Assembly (NCBI GenBank): GCA_030430075.1
Contig: JAUIGN010000026.1
Location: 40,918-104,917, forward strand
Origin: a bacterium
GTDB taxonomy: Bacteria; Planctomycetota; Planctomycetia; Pirellulales; Pirellulaceae
Reading direction: 5' to 3'
Length of the DNA stretch: 64,000 bases
The notes beneath the pieces were generated by a model that was not told the origin of the DNA, did no database searches, and saw nothing but the letters and a program-made list of their open reading frames with translations. Within the stretch, counting starts at the first letter, position 1, and each line of letters begins with the position of its first letter. A program made the translations under genes and the position numbers. Of this stretch, positions 53,630-61,566 are shown one piece after another.

Positions 53630-55135
53630 ATGAATGTTTTGCGTATCCCCCACCTGCTGGCCATCGTTCTCGTCATGACCACGACGCCTTGCGTTTTTGC
53701 CCAGGCGGTGCCGGACTATCGGACGTGGACCGATTCAACGGGCAAGTTTCGCGTCGAGGCGAAGCTGGTCGAAACCGTGGGGGCCAAAGTGAAATTGCAA
53801 CGCCAGGCCGACGGTCGCGTCGTGGAGATTCCCTTGTCCCGGCTGAGCAAGGCGGACCAGGCGTTTGTCCGCCGGAGCACTCGGGAGCAGGCAGTCGAAG
53901 TCGACACGAAATCCGCTGCAGCGCCCAACTTCGATTGGCCCCAGTGGCGCGGTCCGAATCGCGACGGCATCTCCCAGGAAACGGGGCTCCTGGATCAGTG
54001 GCCGGAAACAGGTCCGCCTGAAGTCTGGCGTTGCCGGGGCCTGGGGCGCGGCTATGCCAGTGTGGCCGTTGCCGGCGGCAAGATTTTCTCGCTGGGAAAA
54101 CTGGCGGACGGGAACACACATATTGTGGCCCTCGACGTTGAGGACGGCTCGATTCTCTGGACCGTGCCGATCGGCGGCGGCAATGACGGGCCGAATTGCA
54201 CGCCGACCGTTGACGGCAACCTCGTCTACGGTCTGTCCCACGCCGGTGACTTGCTATGCGCCAACGTGGAGACGGGTGAAGCGGTCTGGAAGACCAGCTT
54301 TCCGAACGACTTTGGCGGCAAGATGATGTCCGGCTGGGGCTACAGCGAGTCCCCCCTGGTCGACGGCAACAAGCTGGTCTGCACCCCGGGTGCGCGGGAC
54401 GCCGTCATCGCCGCGCTCGACAAGCAGACCGGCAAACCGATCTGGACCACTCCCCTGGTCAACGCGGGCGAACGTGGGGGCGATGGCGCCGCCTACTCGT
54501 CGATTGTCATCGGGCAAGGTGGGGGCGTCCGGCAGTATGTGCAGTTGGTCGGTCGGGGCGTGATCGGCGTGGATGCCAAAGACGGGCAGTTGCTGTGGGG
54601 CTACAACCGGATCGCCAACTCGACGGCCAACGTGCCAACTCCATTGGTCAAGAACGACCTTGTCTTTTGTTCGACCGGATACGGGACGGGTTCGGCCCTG
54701 CTGCGGCTGCGCGGGCGGCGAGGACAGATTGCCGCCGAGGAACTCTACTTCAAGAGCGGCAACGAATTGCAGAATCACCATGGCGGCATGATCCTGCTCG
54801 GCGATTACGTTTACATGGGCCACGGCCACAACAACCGGCATCCGGTCTGCGTCAACCTGCGGACCGGCCAGGACGCCTGGCGTCCGGGGCGCGGCCCGGG
54901 TCGCGAATCGGCGGCCATCACCTATGCGGACGGTCATCTCTACTTCCGCTACCAGGACGGCACGATGGCACTCATCGAAGCGACGCCCGACAGCTACCGC
55001 CTGAAAGGGAGCTTCAAGATCGGCATCAAGAACGGTCAGAGTTGGGCGCACCCCGTAATCTCGCACGGCCGACTGTACCTGCGGGATCAGGACGAACTGA
55101 TCTGCTATGACATTCGCAAGCCATCACAAAGCTGA
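53630..55135 (+). CDS. Exported PQQ-type beta-propeller protein with SHD1 domain
   Basis: A 501-residue protein with a signal peptide (MNVLRIPHLLAIVLVMTTTPCVFAQ). An SHD1 (SLA1 homology 1) domain follows: RTWTDSTGKFRVEAKLVE ... EIPLSRLSKADQAFV (residues about 30-80), then a linker and an outer-membrane-protein-assembly/PQQ-like propeller: WPQWRGPNRDGIS, GYASVAVAGGKIFSLG, ARDAVIAALDKQTGKPIWTT, GRGVIGVDAKDGQLLWGY. The propeller blades carry the W motif repeats without obvious enzyme residues. SHD1 joined to PQQ repeats is a planctomycete signature. Probably a surface binding or scaffold protein. Confidence 0.88.
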   Translation: MNVLRIPHLLAIVLVMTTTPCVFAQAVPDYRTWTDSTGKFRVEAKLVETVGAKVKLQRQADGRVVEIPLSRLSKADQAFVRRSTREQAVEVDTKSAAAPNFDWPQWRGPNRDGISQETGLLDQWPETGPPEVWRCRGLGRGYASVAVAGGKIFSLGKLADGNTHIVALDVEDGSILWTVPIGGGNDGPNCTPTVDGNLVYGLSHAGDLLCANVETGEAVWKTSFPNDFGGKMMSGWGYSESPLVDGNKLVCTPGARDAVIAALDKQTGKPIWTTPLVNAGERGGDGAAYSSIVIGQGGGVRQYVQLVGRGVIGVDAKDGQLLWGYNRIANSTANVPTPLVKNDLVFCSTGYGTGSALLRLRGRRGQIAAEELYFKSGNELQNHHGGMILLGDYVYMGHGHNNRHPVCVNLRTGQDAWRPGRGPGRESAAITYADGHLYFRYQDGTMALIEATPDSYRLKGSFKIGIKNGQSWAHPVISHGRLYLRDQDELICYDIRKPSQS

Positions 55136-55589
55136 ATGTAGCAACCAGCCGTCGCCCCGCTGTGCAAACCTCCGCCCACTCAACGCGGGTCTCGTCTTGC
55201 GCTCGGCGCGGGCCTCCTCTCGCGCTCGGCGCGGGTCTCCTCTCGCGCTCGGCGCGGGTCTCCTCTCGCGCTCGGCGCGGGTCTCCGACCCCGCCGAAAC
55301 CGCCGACCGCAGGTCTCCCCTCCATCCCAACCAGCCCCCCAACCTACCCCACAACAACACATTCAGCGTTTCTCGCCACGCGTGCAGCGCGATACCAACG
55401 CGGTGCCACGACGCAAACGGTAGCTCGATGTCGCCCCATTCCCGATCCGGTTTGCGCATCGTCACCCGCCAATTCCACGGACCTTCACAAGATCGAGCCC
55501 CAACCATCGAATAGCCCCCACCATGTCGCTCGTCCGCCACAAGCACGGCGCGGCAGCAGAACCGAGCAGTCACCAAGGAGCGAACCACG
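55136..55589. other. Intergenic region with array D
   Basis: The left half is repeat array D (55180-55320). The right half, before the AIM24-like gene, shows no gene; AAGGAGCG-like sequence before 55590 is the ribosome-binding site. Confidence 0.55.
55180..55320 (+). repeat. Intergenic repeat array D
   Basis: Four units of GCTCGGCGCGGG(T/C)CTCCTCTCGC with a 23-bp period, ending in the linker GTCTCCGACCCCGCCGAAACC and GCCGACCGCAGGTCTC also seen in arrays B and C. It starts about 45 bases after a stop codon, like array B. Confidence 0.88.
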
Positions 55590-56375
55590 ATGCCATGCCA
55601 TGAGATTGACTACGAGATTTTTGGCGACGACATGCAGATTGTCGAAGTGGAACTCGATCCGGGTGAAACGGTGATTGCCGAGGCGGGCGTGATGAACTAC
55701 ATGGATGAGGGGATCGAGTTCACCGCCAAAATGGGCGACGGCTCGGACCCTCAGCAAGGCTTCCTCAGCAAGATCGCCGCGGCAGCGGGGCGAAAGCTGT
55801 CGGGCGAATCGATCTTCATGACCCATTTCACCAACCAGGGGTCAGGAAAACGGCGCGTCGCATTCGCGGCGCCCTACCCGGGCAAGGTCATCGCGCTGGA
55901 CATGTCAAAGATCGGTGGGACGCTCACCTGCCAGAAGGACGCGTTTCTCTGTGCCGCGCTGGGGACCCGGTTGTCCATCGCGTTTCAACGTCGATTGGGC
56001 GTCGGCTTCTTCGGCGGCGAAGGCTTCATTTTGCAAAAGTTGACCGGCGATGGAATGGCCTTCGTTCATGCAGGCGGCACGGTGATCACCAAGCGCCTGC
56101 AGGGCGAAACACTCCGCGTCGACACGGGCTGTATTGTCGCTTTCACCGAGGGGATTGAATACGACATTCAGCGGGCCGGCGAATTGAAGTCGATGTTCTT
56201 CGGCGGGGAAGGCCTGTTCCTGGCGACGCTGCGGGGCCACGGAACGGTGCTTCTGCAGAGCCTGCCGTTTTCGCGGCTGGCCGACCGTGTGATCCAGCAT
56301 GCACCCAGCATCGGCGGATCGGATAAAGGCGAGGGATCCGTCATCGGCACGCTGGGCAATCTCTTTGGCGATTGA
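55590..56375 (+). CDS. AIM24 / TIGR00266 family protein
   Basis: A 261-residue protein with the two-layer beta fold of the AIM24/TIGR00266 family. GETVIAEAGVMNYMDEGIEFTAKMGDG, SGESIFMTHFTNQGSGKRRVAFAAPYPGKVIAL, LGVGFFGGEGFILQKLTGDGMAFVHAGGTV and FTEGIEYDIQRAGELKSMFFGGEGLFLATLRGHG show the internal duplication. No signal peptide or membrane segment is seen. The function is unknown in bacteria; relatives associate with membranes or with tellurite/stress loci. The start at 55590 follows a purine-rich stretch. Converges with the phosphatase gene with 37 bases between. Confidence 0.9.
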   Translation: MPCHEIDYEIFGDDMQIVEVELDPGETVIAEAGVMNYMDEGIEFTAKMGDGSDPQQGFLSKIAAAAGRKLSGESIFMTHFTNQGSGKRRVAFAAPYPGKVIALDMSKIGGTLTCQKDAFLCAALGTRLSIAFQRRLGVGFFGGEGFILQKLTGDGMAFVHAGGTVITKRLQGETLRVDTGCIVAFTEGIEYDIQRAGELKSMFFGGEGLFLATLRGHGTVLLQSLPFSRLADRVIQHAPSIGGSDKGEGSVIGTLGNLFGD

Positions 56376-56412
56376 GGCGGCAATTCCCCGGCCGCTCGAT
56401 CGAGCATCATGC

Positions 56413-57438
56413 CTATTGTTCGCTGAGCGGTGTGTCTCGGTATTTGGCATGACACGCTTTGCAGTTGGCAGAGATTCGCTCGGCCAGTTCGCTGACCCGC
56501 CGGGGTGGCTTGGACGACGGAGTGGTGTAGGCTTCGTCGGCCTGCCACTCTTGCAGCGCCGCCTCCAACTTCCTGGCGGCAACCTCCGAGTCGTGGAGCC
56601 ACCCTCGAAAATCCTCTGCTTCGCCGGCAACCTCGTCCGTCCGCAGCAGCTCGGTATAAAGCTCACGGATTAATAGTGCTTCGTGGGCCGGATCCAGGTC
56701 TGGATGCGTTGGCGGCGACTTCCAACCGGAATCGGCGATAAGCTGCAAACGATCGAGCGCGTGGCTTAGATGGACCATCGCCTCGGCCATCGGCGGAATC
56801 TCCTGCACCTCGCGAAACTCCACTTGCAATTCGTCCAGCAGCGCGGCATCCAGGGCGGAAGCCTCGCGAGCGGACGTGTACAAGCCCTGGTAACTGGGAT
56901 TGGTTCCCGCCAGTTCAAGGATCGGGATGGCCTGTGCGGATGGTATGAGCCCCGCCGTAACGCAGGCGACGCTGGCAGCCGCCGGGCTTCGGTGCTTGCC
57001 GTGATGGCAATGGATGTAGATCGGTCCCTCCAGGTCCCTGACTGCTTTGGCCAGTTCTTTCGCACGCTGGGCCGGCACACCATCGTAGCCATGCGGCAGA
57101 TGGACATATCGCAACCCAAACCTGGCGGCCGTTTCGACGTCCGGCGTCATCCCGTCGACGCTGATGATGGTCTTGACGCCCAGCTCGGCCAGCTCCTGAA
57201 AAGCAGCATCACCTTCCGGAAGGCCGCCGGAAATCACCCGCTCATGAAGGCGGACAGGATTTGGAAGGTGGTCGCTGGCGATCTTTGCCGGTCCGCTCGC
57301 AGCGACCGCTAGGGGATGCGTCCCTGCCGGTTCGGCCGTTGTCGAAGTCGGCGGTGGCGAACATCCGGCGACTGCCACCACCGCCAGTCCGATCGTCAGA
57401 CCGACATGTCGCCCTGTTTTACTCGTCGATTCTCTCAT
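56413..57438 (-). CDS. Lipoprotein: CX5R phosphatase-like domain fused to cytochrome c'-like domain
   Basis: A 341-residue protein. ATG 57438 follows GGAG and starts a lipoprotein signal (VAVAGC, Cys26). Residues about 60-200 look like a dual-specificity/tyrosine phosphatase: VISGGLPEGDAAFQELAELGVKTIISVDG, YVHLPHGYDGVP, and the P-loop HCHHGKHRSPAA with Cys144 and Arg150 (CX5R). Residues about 215-341 are four-helical with a C-terminal haem motif CKACH (326-330), as in cytochrome c'. A periplasmic phosphatase-cytochrome combination is unusual and might link haem ligands or redox state to dephosphorylation; no partner confirms it. The general acid Asp is plausible in GYDG. Confidence 0.85.
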   Translation of the reverse strand: MRESTSKTGRHVGLTIGLAVVAVAGCSPPPTSTTAEPAGTHPLAVAASGPAKIASDHLPNPVRLHERVISGGLPEGDAAFQELAELGVKTIISVDGMTPDVETAARFGLRYVHLPHGYDGVPAQRAKELAKAVRDLEGPIYIHCHHGKHRSPAAASVACVTAGLIPSAQAIPILELAGTNPSYQGLYTSAREASALDAALLDELQVEFREVQEIPPMAEAMVHLSHALDRLQLIADSGWKSPPTHPDLDPAHEALLIRELYTELLRTDEVAGEAEDFRGWLHDSEVAARKLEAALQEWQADEAYTTPSSKPPRRVSELAERISANCKACHAKYRDTPLSEQ

Positions 57439-57555
57439 CACCGTTCTCCGGCCGACGACGCTCACACCCCCCTGCCAAGTATGATGCCACATGAAACTGC
57501 CGGATTCCAGTCCCGCCAGTCTTGGGTAGTGGGGGATTAGTGAGGGGGAAATTTT

Positions 57556-57792
57556 CTAACCGTCAATAATCACTTTACGACACCGACTGCACCGATGCCC
57601 TTTGGCGCGTGGAAGTCCGAACCATGTGTACCCGCCGATGTAGTGCCCGGAACACCACCTCCAAACAAACCATGATTCCGAATCTGGTTTCCAACTGAAC
57701 ACGTGTCCCCACCCGCATATTTGGCCTTGCTGCATCTTAAAACCGCAGTATGGGCAGTTTTCCTTTTGACGATCGCTGGCCATGTCGGTCAA
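57556..57792 (-). CDS. Small zinc-ribbon protein (DUF6487-like)
   Basis: A 78-residue protein with CPYC at residues 13-16 and CSRC near residues 68-71, a likely zinc ribbon. Between them are Gly/Trp-rich segments (GQICGWGHVFSW, WFVWRWCSGHYIGG). The layout CPYCGFKMQQGQI ... KGHRCSRCRKVIIDG matches the pattern known from DUF6487 proteins. Function unknown. It sits at the edge of the transposase-bracketed island, transcribed away from it. Confidence 0.72.
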   Translation of the reverse strand: MTDMASDRQKENCPYCGFKMQQGQICGWGHVFSWKPDSESWFVWRWCSGHYIGGYTWFGLPRAKGHRCSRCRKVIIDG

Positions 57793-57983
57793 TTCTCCAG
57801 AACGGCATCGAACAGCTCGCTGAAGCTTCAGACGTGGGGCGTCAAACCGGCCATCACGGCGGCGCTGGGCCGCTTCTGTCCCCGTTTCCCGCTGTTGTCC
57901 GAGTGGCGAGTCTGCGCAGGAGTAATTGTAGCGTAGAACGAAATGGGGGGTGGTGTCCTAATAGTGTGGGGCAAATACGAAAT

Positions 57984-59061
57984 GGGGTCAGGTCTTGACA
58001 TTTAACTTTGTATCGTTAGGTTTGGTCCGATGGCGCGGCACTTACGTATCGAGATGGCGAACGGTCTGTATCATGTGACGGCCCGCGGTTGGGAGCGGCG
58101 GGTGATCGTCGATAGTGAACGGGATCGTGAAGATTGGTTGCGGCTCCTTGATCGAGTGGCCGCCCGATCCAGTTGGCGCGTTCTCTCCTGGGTGTTGATG
58201 AGCAATCATTTTCATCTGTTTTTGCGTACGCCCGAGCCGAACTTATCAGCGGGAATGCACGATTTGAATTCCGGTTACGCCAGTCTGTTCAATCGTCGCT
58301 ATCGCCGCTCGGGCTCGCTTTTCCAAGGTCGGTTCAAAGCGATCGTGGTCGAGGATCAGAGCCACGCGTGGGAGTTGAGCCGGTACATCCACCTCAATCC
58401 GGTGCGAGCCAAGATGGCTCCGCTTCCTGAACAGTACCGCTGGAGCAGCTATTCGGCTTATCGTTTCGCGCGCGACGCAGCGGGAGCGGCGGCCTGGCTC
58501 GCCTTGGAAACAGTGCTGCGGGAACATTCCAAAGACCTTCGCACCGCGCGACACGCCTACCAGCGGTTTGTCGAGGCGGGCATCGCCGAGCCGCCAATCT
58601 CGCCCGTGAAGTCGGCTGTCGGCGGTCTGTTTCTCGGCCGGAGTTCGTGGGTCGAACAGATGCGCAAGAGACTCGCTGAGGAACCGGAAGATGCCAACGT
58701 TCCACAGCGAAGACGCTTGGCGTGGCGTCCTGCCGAAGCGGACATTCTTCGTGTGGTGCAGGATCATTTCGGTGCTGGTTCCGGGGATCTGCAGCAGATC
58801 CGTCGTCACGGCAACGACGCCCGTGTTGCTGCCGTCTACTTGCTTCGTCGGTTGACGGACAAAAAGGTAACCACCTTGGCGCAACAGTTCGGGGGCGTCA
58901 GTGTAGCCGCGATTTCCAAATTGTTAAGTCGTGCAGAATCACGACGTGGAGACGATCCGCACTGGAACAGTCTCCTCGAAGAATTAGAGCTCCAGTGCCA
59001 GTGCCAGTGCCAGAGCAAATCTCGCCGCTCGAAGAAAGGTTAACTGTCAAGACCTGACCCC
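57984..59061 (+). mobile_element. RAYT/IS200-like element, copy 1, with 23-bp terminal inverted repeats
   Basis: Left end GGGGTCAGGTCTTGACATTTAAC (57984-58006) and right end GTTAACTGTCAAGACCTGACCCC (59039-59061) are inverted repeats with 22 of 23 bases matching. They enclose one tyrosine transposase gene whose stop codon lies inside the right repeat. An ACGAAATGGGG also occurs at 57938, suggesting an older end nearby. Confidence 0.8.
58030..59043 (+). CDS. REP-associated tyrosine transposase (Y1/HUH), copy 1
   Basis: A 337-residue transposase. The catalytic domain (1-140) begins MARHLRIEMANGLYHVTARG, has the HUH motif as NHFHLFLR, and the nucleophile Tyr in SRYIHLNPVRA. The C-terminal part (about 235-315) resembles a DnaA-C-like helix-turn-helix (VAAVYLLRRLTDKKVTTLAQQFGGVSVAAISKLLSR). 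Single-strand transposition or REP-sequence processing is expected. The tail is encoded by TGCCAG repeats (QCQCQCQ). A nearly identical second copy begins at 63626. Confidence 0.92.
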   Translation: MARHLRIEMANGLYHVTARGWERRVIVDSERDREDWLRLLDRVAARSSWRVLSWVLMSNHFHLFLRTPEPNLSAGMHDLNSGYASLFNRRYRRSGSLFQGRFKAIVVEDQSHAWELSRYIHLNPVRAKMAPLPEQYRWSSYSAYRFARDAAGAAAWLALETVLREHSKDLRTARHAYQRFVEAGIAEPPISPVKSAVGGLFLGRSSWVEQMRKRLAEEPEDANVPQRRRLAWRPAEADILRVVQDHFGAGSGDLQQIRRHGNDARVAAVYLLRRLTDKKVTTLAQQFGGVSVAAISKLLSRAESRRGDDPHWNSLLEELELQCQCQCQSKSRRSKKG

Positions 59062-59516
59062 AATGTCTCCCCACAGTCGGCTACTCCTGCCAACGTCAAG
59101 CCAGCAGGGAGTACTGGACAACCGTTCATTTCTTGTATGGCCGGAAACGATCTATCGAACGCCTCCGGCCCATCGCCACGATCGCGGCGAAGCTCCACAA
59201 CTCCGCTTCATTTCCGACGGGAACAAGCCTTCGTTTTGGCGCGTGAGTCGTTGCTGGCCGCTTGGATGGCTAGAGACTTAACCGATCACTCTCGGACGCG
59301 CTCAGACCGGCTGCGCACGCCTCGCGGTGAGAAAAGGTGACTTGTGGAGCCTTGGCCAAAGCACTTGCGGAATCGATGCGATTGCAGGTTCAGCGTCGCC
59401 AGGGTTACAATGCTATACGCTAGCAGCCAACTCTCATGAACGGTGAATTGGTCCGTTCCACTCCCCACATCGCCTCACCACGGGCAAGACAGGTCATTTT
59501 CGATCTGAGGAATCTT
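59062..59516. other. Leader of the cargo operon
   Basis: About 450 bases between the transposase element and the channel gene. It contains the candidate promoter at 59382-59411. Short open frames here lack ribosome-binding sites. Base composition is already lower in GC than the chromosomal genes to the left. Confidence 0.45.
59382..59411 (+). promoter_or_regulatory. Candidate promoter of the cargo operon
   Basis: TTGCAG at 59382-59387 and TACAAT at 59406-59411 are separated by 18 bases, both close to the sigma-70 consensus. It lies about 105 bases before the preferred start of the channel gene. Confidence 0.4.
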
Positions 59517-60587
59517 ATGGCACCGAAGGATGACACTGACCACCTGTCTACTGACGACGCAGAGAGGCTTCTTCGGGCCGGTCGAGCTAGTCAGATCGCG
59601 GAATGGAATTGCGTCCACCGTCGCGGAAAGCACCCACTAAACTGGTCACACCAGATGAGAGAAGGTGAGAAGAGGCGGGGTCTTACACTAATCCCAGACA
59701 ACCGGCTTAATCTGCATGATGTGCAGTTGCTAAACCTGAACTTTGGCCCCGTAGTAGCGATTGCACGCTGTGACGCAACCGGCGGATTAATTGATTCGCT
59801 CCAAGCCGAACAAGTCCATCTCCAGAACTGTACATTTACAAGATGCACTTTTCAGAATATTGGCTGGAAGCGGGCCGAAATCATCGCTTGCACATTCATA
59901 GGCTGTACTTTCATTGACTGTGATTTGACAGAGTCCGACTTAACTCACTCGCGATTTCTTCGGTTCGATCGGGATACCACATGCACGCTCCAAGACGTTA
60001 CTCTGCACGGAGCGGTGCTTGAGGGTACCAGGATTGAACACGCTTCACTTCGCCGTTGCACATTCGATTTGTGCATACCAAACTCTCACACGCTATTGGA
60101 CTTTTCGGTTGTCGATGAGAAGTCGACGTTTGTAGGATTCCCGTTTGCTGCTGCCCGAATCACGCCGCGAACAAGATCTCGCATGGTACGAGCAATTCGC
60201 CGTGACTACTGGAAGATCATACTCGCGGAGGAGTCGCTTCTCAGGCGTTGGGCATGGAGTCTCTTCTGGCAGATTACCGGATTCGGGTTTTCCCTTCGCA
60301 ACCTAATTGCAACGTTCGCGATCGTGATCATCGCTTTCACCGTTCTCGTTCGTGGTGCATCAACTGTCGAGGCATTTAAAGTAAGCAACGAAATCTCGGA
60401 ATTAACCCTAACGCAGTCTCTCTACTTTAGCATTGTAACTATGACGACTCTCGGGTACGGCGACATAAGCCCCACGGACGGTTCATTGCTTGGTTACACT
60501 CTTGTCACCTTTATGGTGACCGCAGGCTATGTCGTAATGGGTGCGCTAGTCGCGCGATTGGTTATTTCTGCACAGTGGCCGGAGTAG
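59517..60587 (+). CDS. Pentapeptide-repeat protein fused to a two-helix potassium-type ion channel
   Basis: A 356-residue protein. Residues 1-90 are polar. About 95-185 hold pentapeptide-repeat-like turns (CTFTRCTFQN, CTFIGCTFIDCDLTESDL), which form a right-handed beta helix. The C-terminus is a 2TM channel: helix 1 near 262-279, pore helix near 298-310, selectivity filter TTLGYGD (310-316) and helix 2 near 324-350. ATG 59517 is preferred because GAGG sits seven bases before it; a frame start at 59436 lacks one. The next gene begins three bases after the stop, so they are one operon. A regulated ion-conducting effector is inferred; no defence function is proven. Confidence 0.85.
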   Translation: MAPKDDTDHLSTDDAERLLRAGRASQIAEWNCVHRRGKHPLNWSHQMREGEKRRGLTLIPDNRLNLHDVQLLNLNFGPVVAIARCDATGGLIDSLQAEQVHLQNCTFTRCTFQNIGWKRAEIIACTFIGCTFIDCDLTESDLTHSRFLRFDRDTTCTLQDVTLHGAVLEGTRIEHASLRRCTFDLCIPNSHTLLDFSVVDEKSTFVGFPFAAARITPRTRSRMVRAIRRDYWKIILAEESLLRRWAWSLFWQITGFGFSLRNLIATFAIVIIAFTVLVRGASTVEAFKVSNEISELTLTQSLYFSIVTMTTLGYGDISPTDGSLLGYTLVTFMVTAGYVVMGALVARLVISAQWPE

Positions 60588-60590
60588 TGT

Positions 60591-61493
60591 ATGCCAAGCC
60601 ATCTCGCAACGTTGTATTCTCTCCAAACGTGGACGCTGCGTCATAACCTGTCACCCCGAAGGGGTGCCCACGTTTCCAAAGCGTATGTCGAAGCGGCAGA
60701 GAAGAACAGGCTCGTCCTTGAATGCATCCGTCGCTACGGCTACAGAGGTATCGAGGTGTCTGCTCGCGGGCACATGCCATTAAAGCACTTCCTCGATCTG
60801 GCAAGAGAGTCCAGTTTATTCTGCTCTGGCTTGCACTTGCCTTGCCTCTGCGCGGTCTCTCTAGACGAAGCTCGATCCATCGTAGACTCAAGTGCGTCAA
60901 GCATGATTCAAGCGTATCCAGAGCGACACGATTGGACGGAATGCGTGCTGACATTTATGGGTAATCCAGAATACTTGCAAGCAGATCCAGTGAAATATAG
61001 AGCACTAGCAAGAGTGTTCCAAGCTGCCATGCGATCGTCTGTTGCATCCGGGAACAAGTTTGCGTTTGCGTACCACTTATACGACTTTGATCTAGCAGCA
61101 GGCACTGATTGCATTCGCGCCGTCCTTGATTCCGGCTGCAAGCTCGTTCTCGATACGTTCTATTTCAGGCGATTCTTTACTCAAGCCCGCATGCCGTCCG
61201 CCGAGGCGTGGAAGCGCCTAATAGGAGACTACCAAGATGATGTTATCGCGATCCACATAAATGACACGAACTCCAAAGCACAGCAGACTTCACTTGGAAA
61301 AGGCTGTGAATTGTGGGTCAATCTCTTTGCCTACTTCGGCCAACTACCCAACACCGTATCGTTAGTTGTGGAACATGACGCTGCTGATGACAACGGACCT
61401 TCGATGGCCCAGGAATCGGCGGTCTACTTGCTCAACGAGCCGAGGCTACTTGATACATACTGGAAGAACCGAACCGTGGGTAAACCTGGCTGA
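60591..61493 (+). CDS. TIM-barrel protein, sugar-isomerase/AP-endonuclease-2-like
   Basis: A 300-residue protein with the order of strands of the xylose-isomerase-like TIM-barrel superfamily: GYRGIEVSARG (54-57 Glu), FCSGLHLPC, FAYHLYDFDL (161-168), LVLDTFYFRRF (185-195), IAIHINDTN (219-227) and VVEHD (259-263). Those blocks supply candidate metal ligands (Glu55, Asp188, His222, Glu261), as in sugar epimerases and endonuclease IV. The start at 60591 follows GGAG and the channel stop by three bases. Whether it acts on a sugar, nucleotide or DNA cannot be told. Composition is lower in GC than the core genes. Confidence 0.75.
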   Translation: MPSHLATLYSLQTWTLRHNLSPRRGAHVSKAYVEAAEKNRLVLECIRRYGYRGIEVSARGHMPLKHFLDLARESSLFCSGLHLPCLCAVSLDEARSIVDSSASSMIQAYPERHDWTECVLTFMGNPEYLQADPVKYRALARVFQAAMRSSVASGNKFAFAYHLYDFDLAAGTDCIRAVLDSGCKLVLDTFYFRRFFTQARMPSAEAWKRLIGDYQDDVIAIHINDTNSKAQQTSLGKGCELWVNLFAYFGQLPNTVSLVVEHDAADDNGPSMAQESAVYLLNEPRLLDTYWKNRTVGKPG

Positions 61494-61566
61494 AGCAACG
61501 CTGATCGATGCTTGGAGGTAACCGACCCCGTATTCCTAAACCGAGACTTCATCGTGAGACAGCGTA

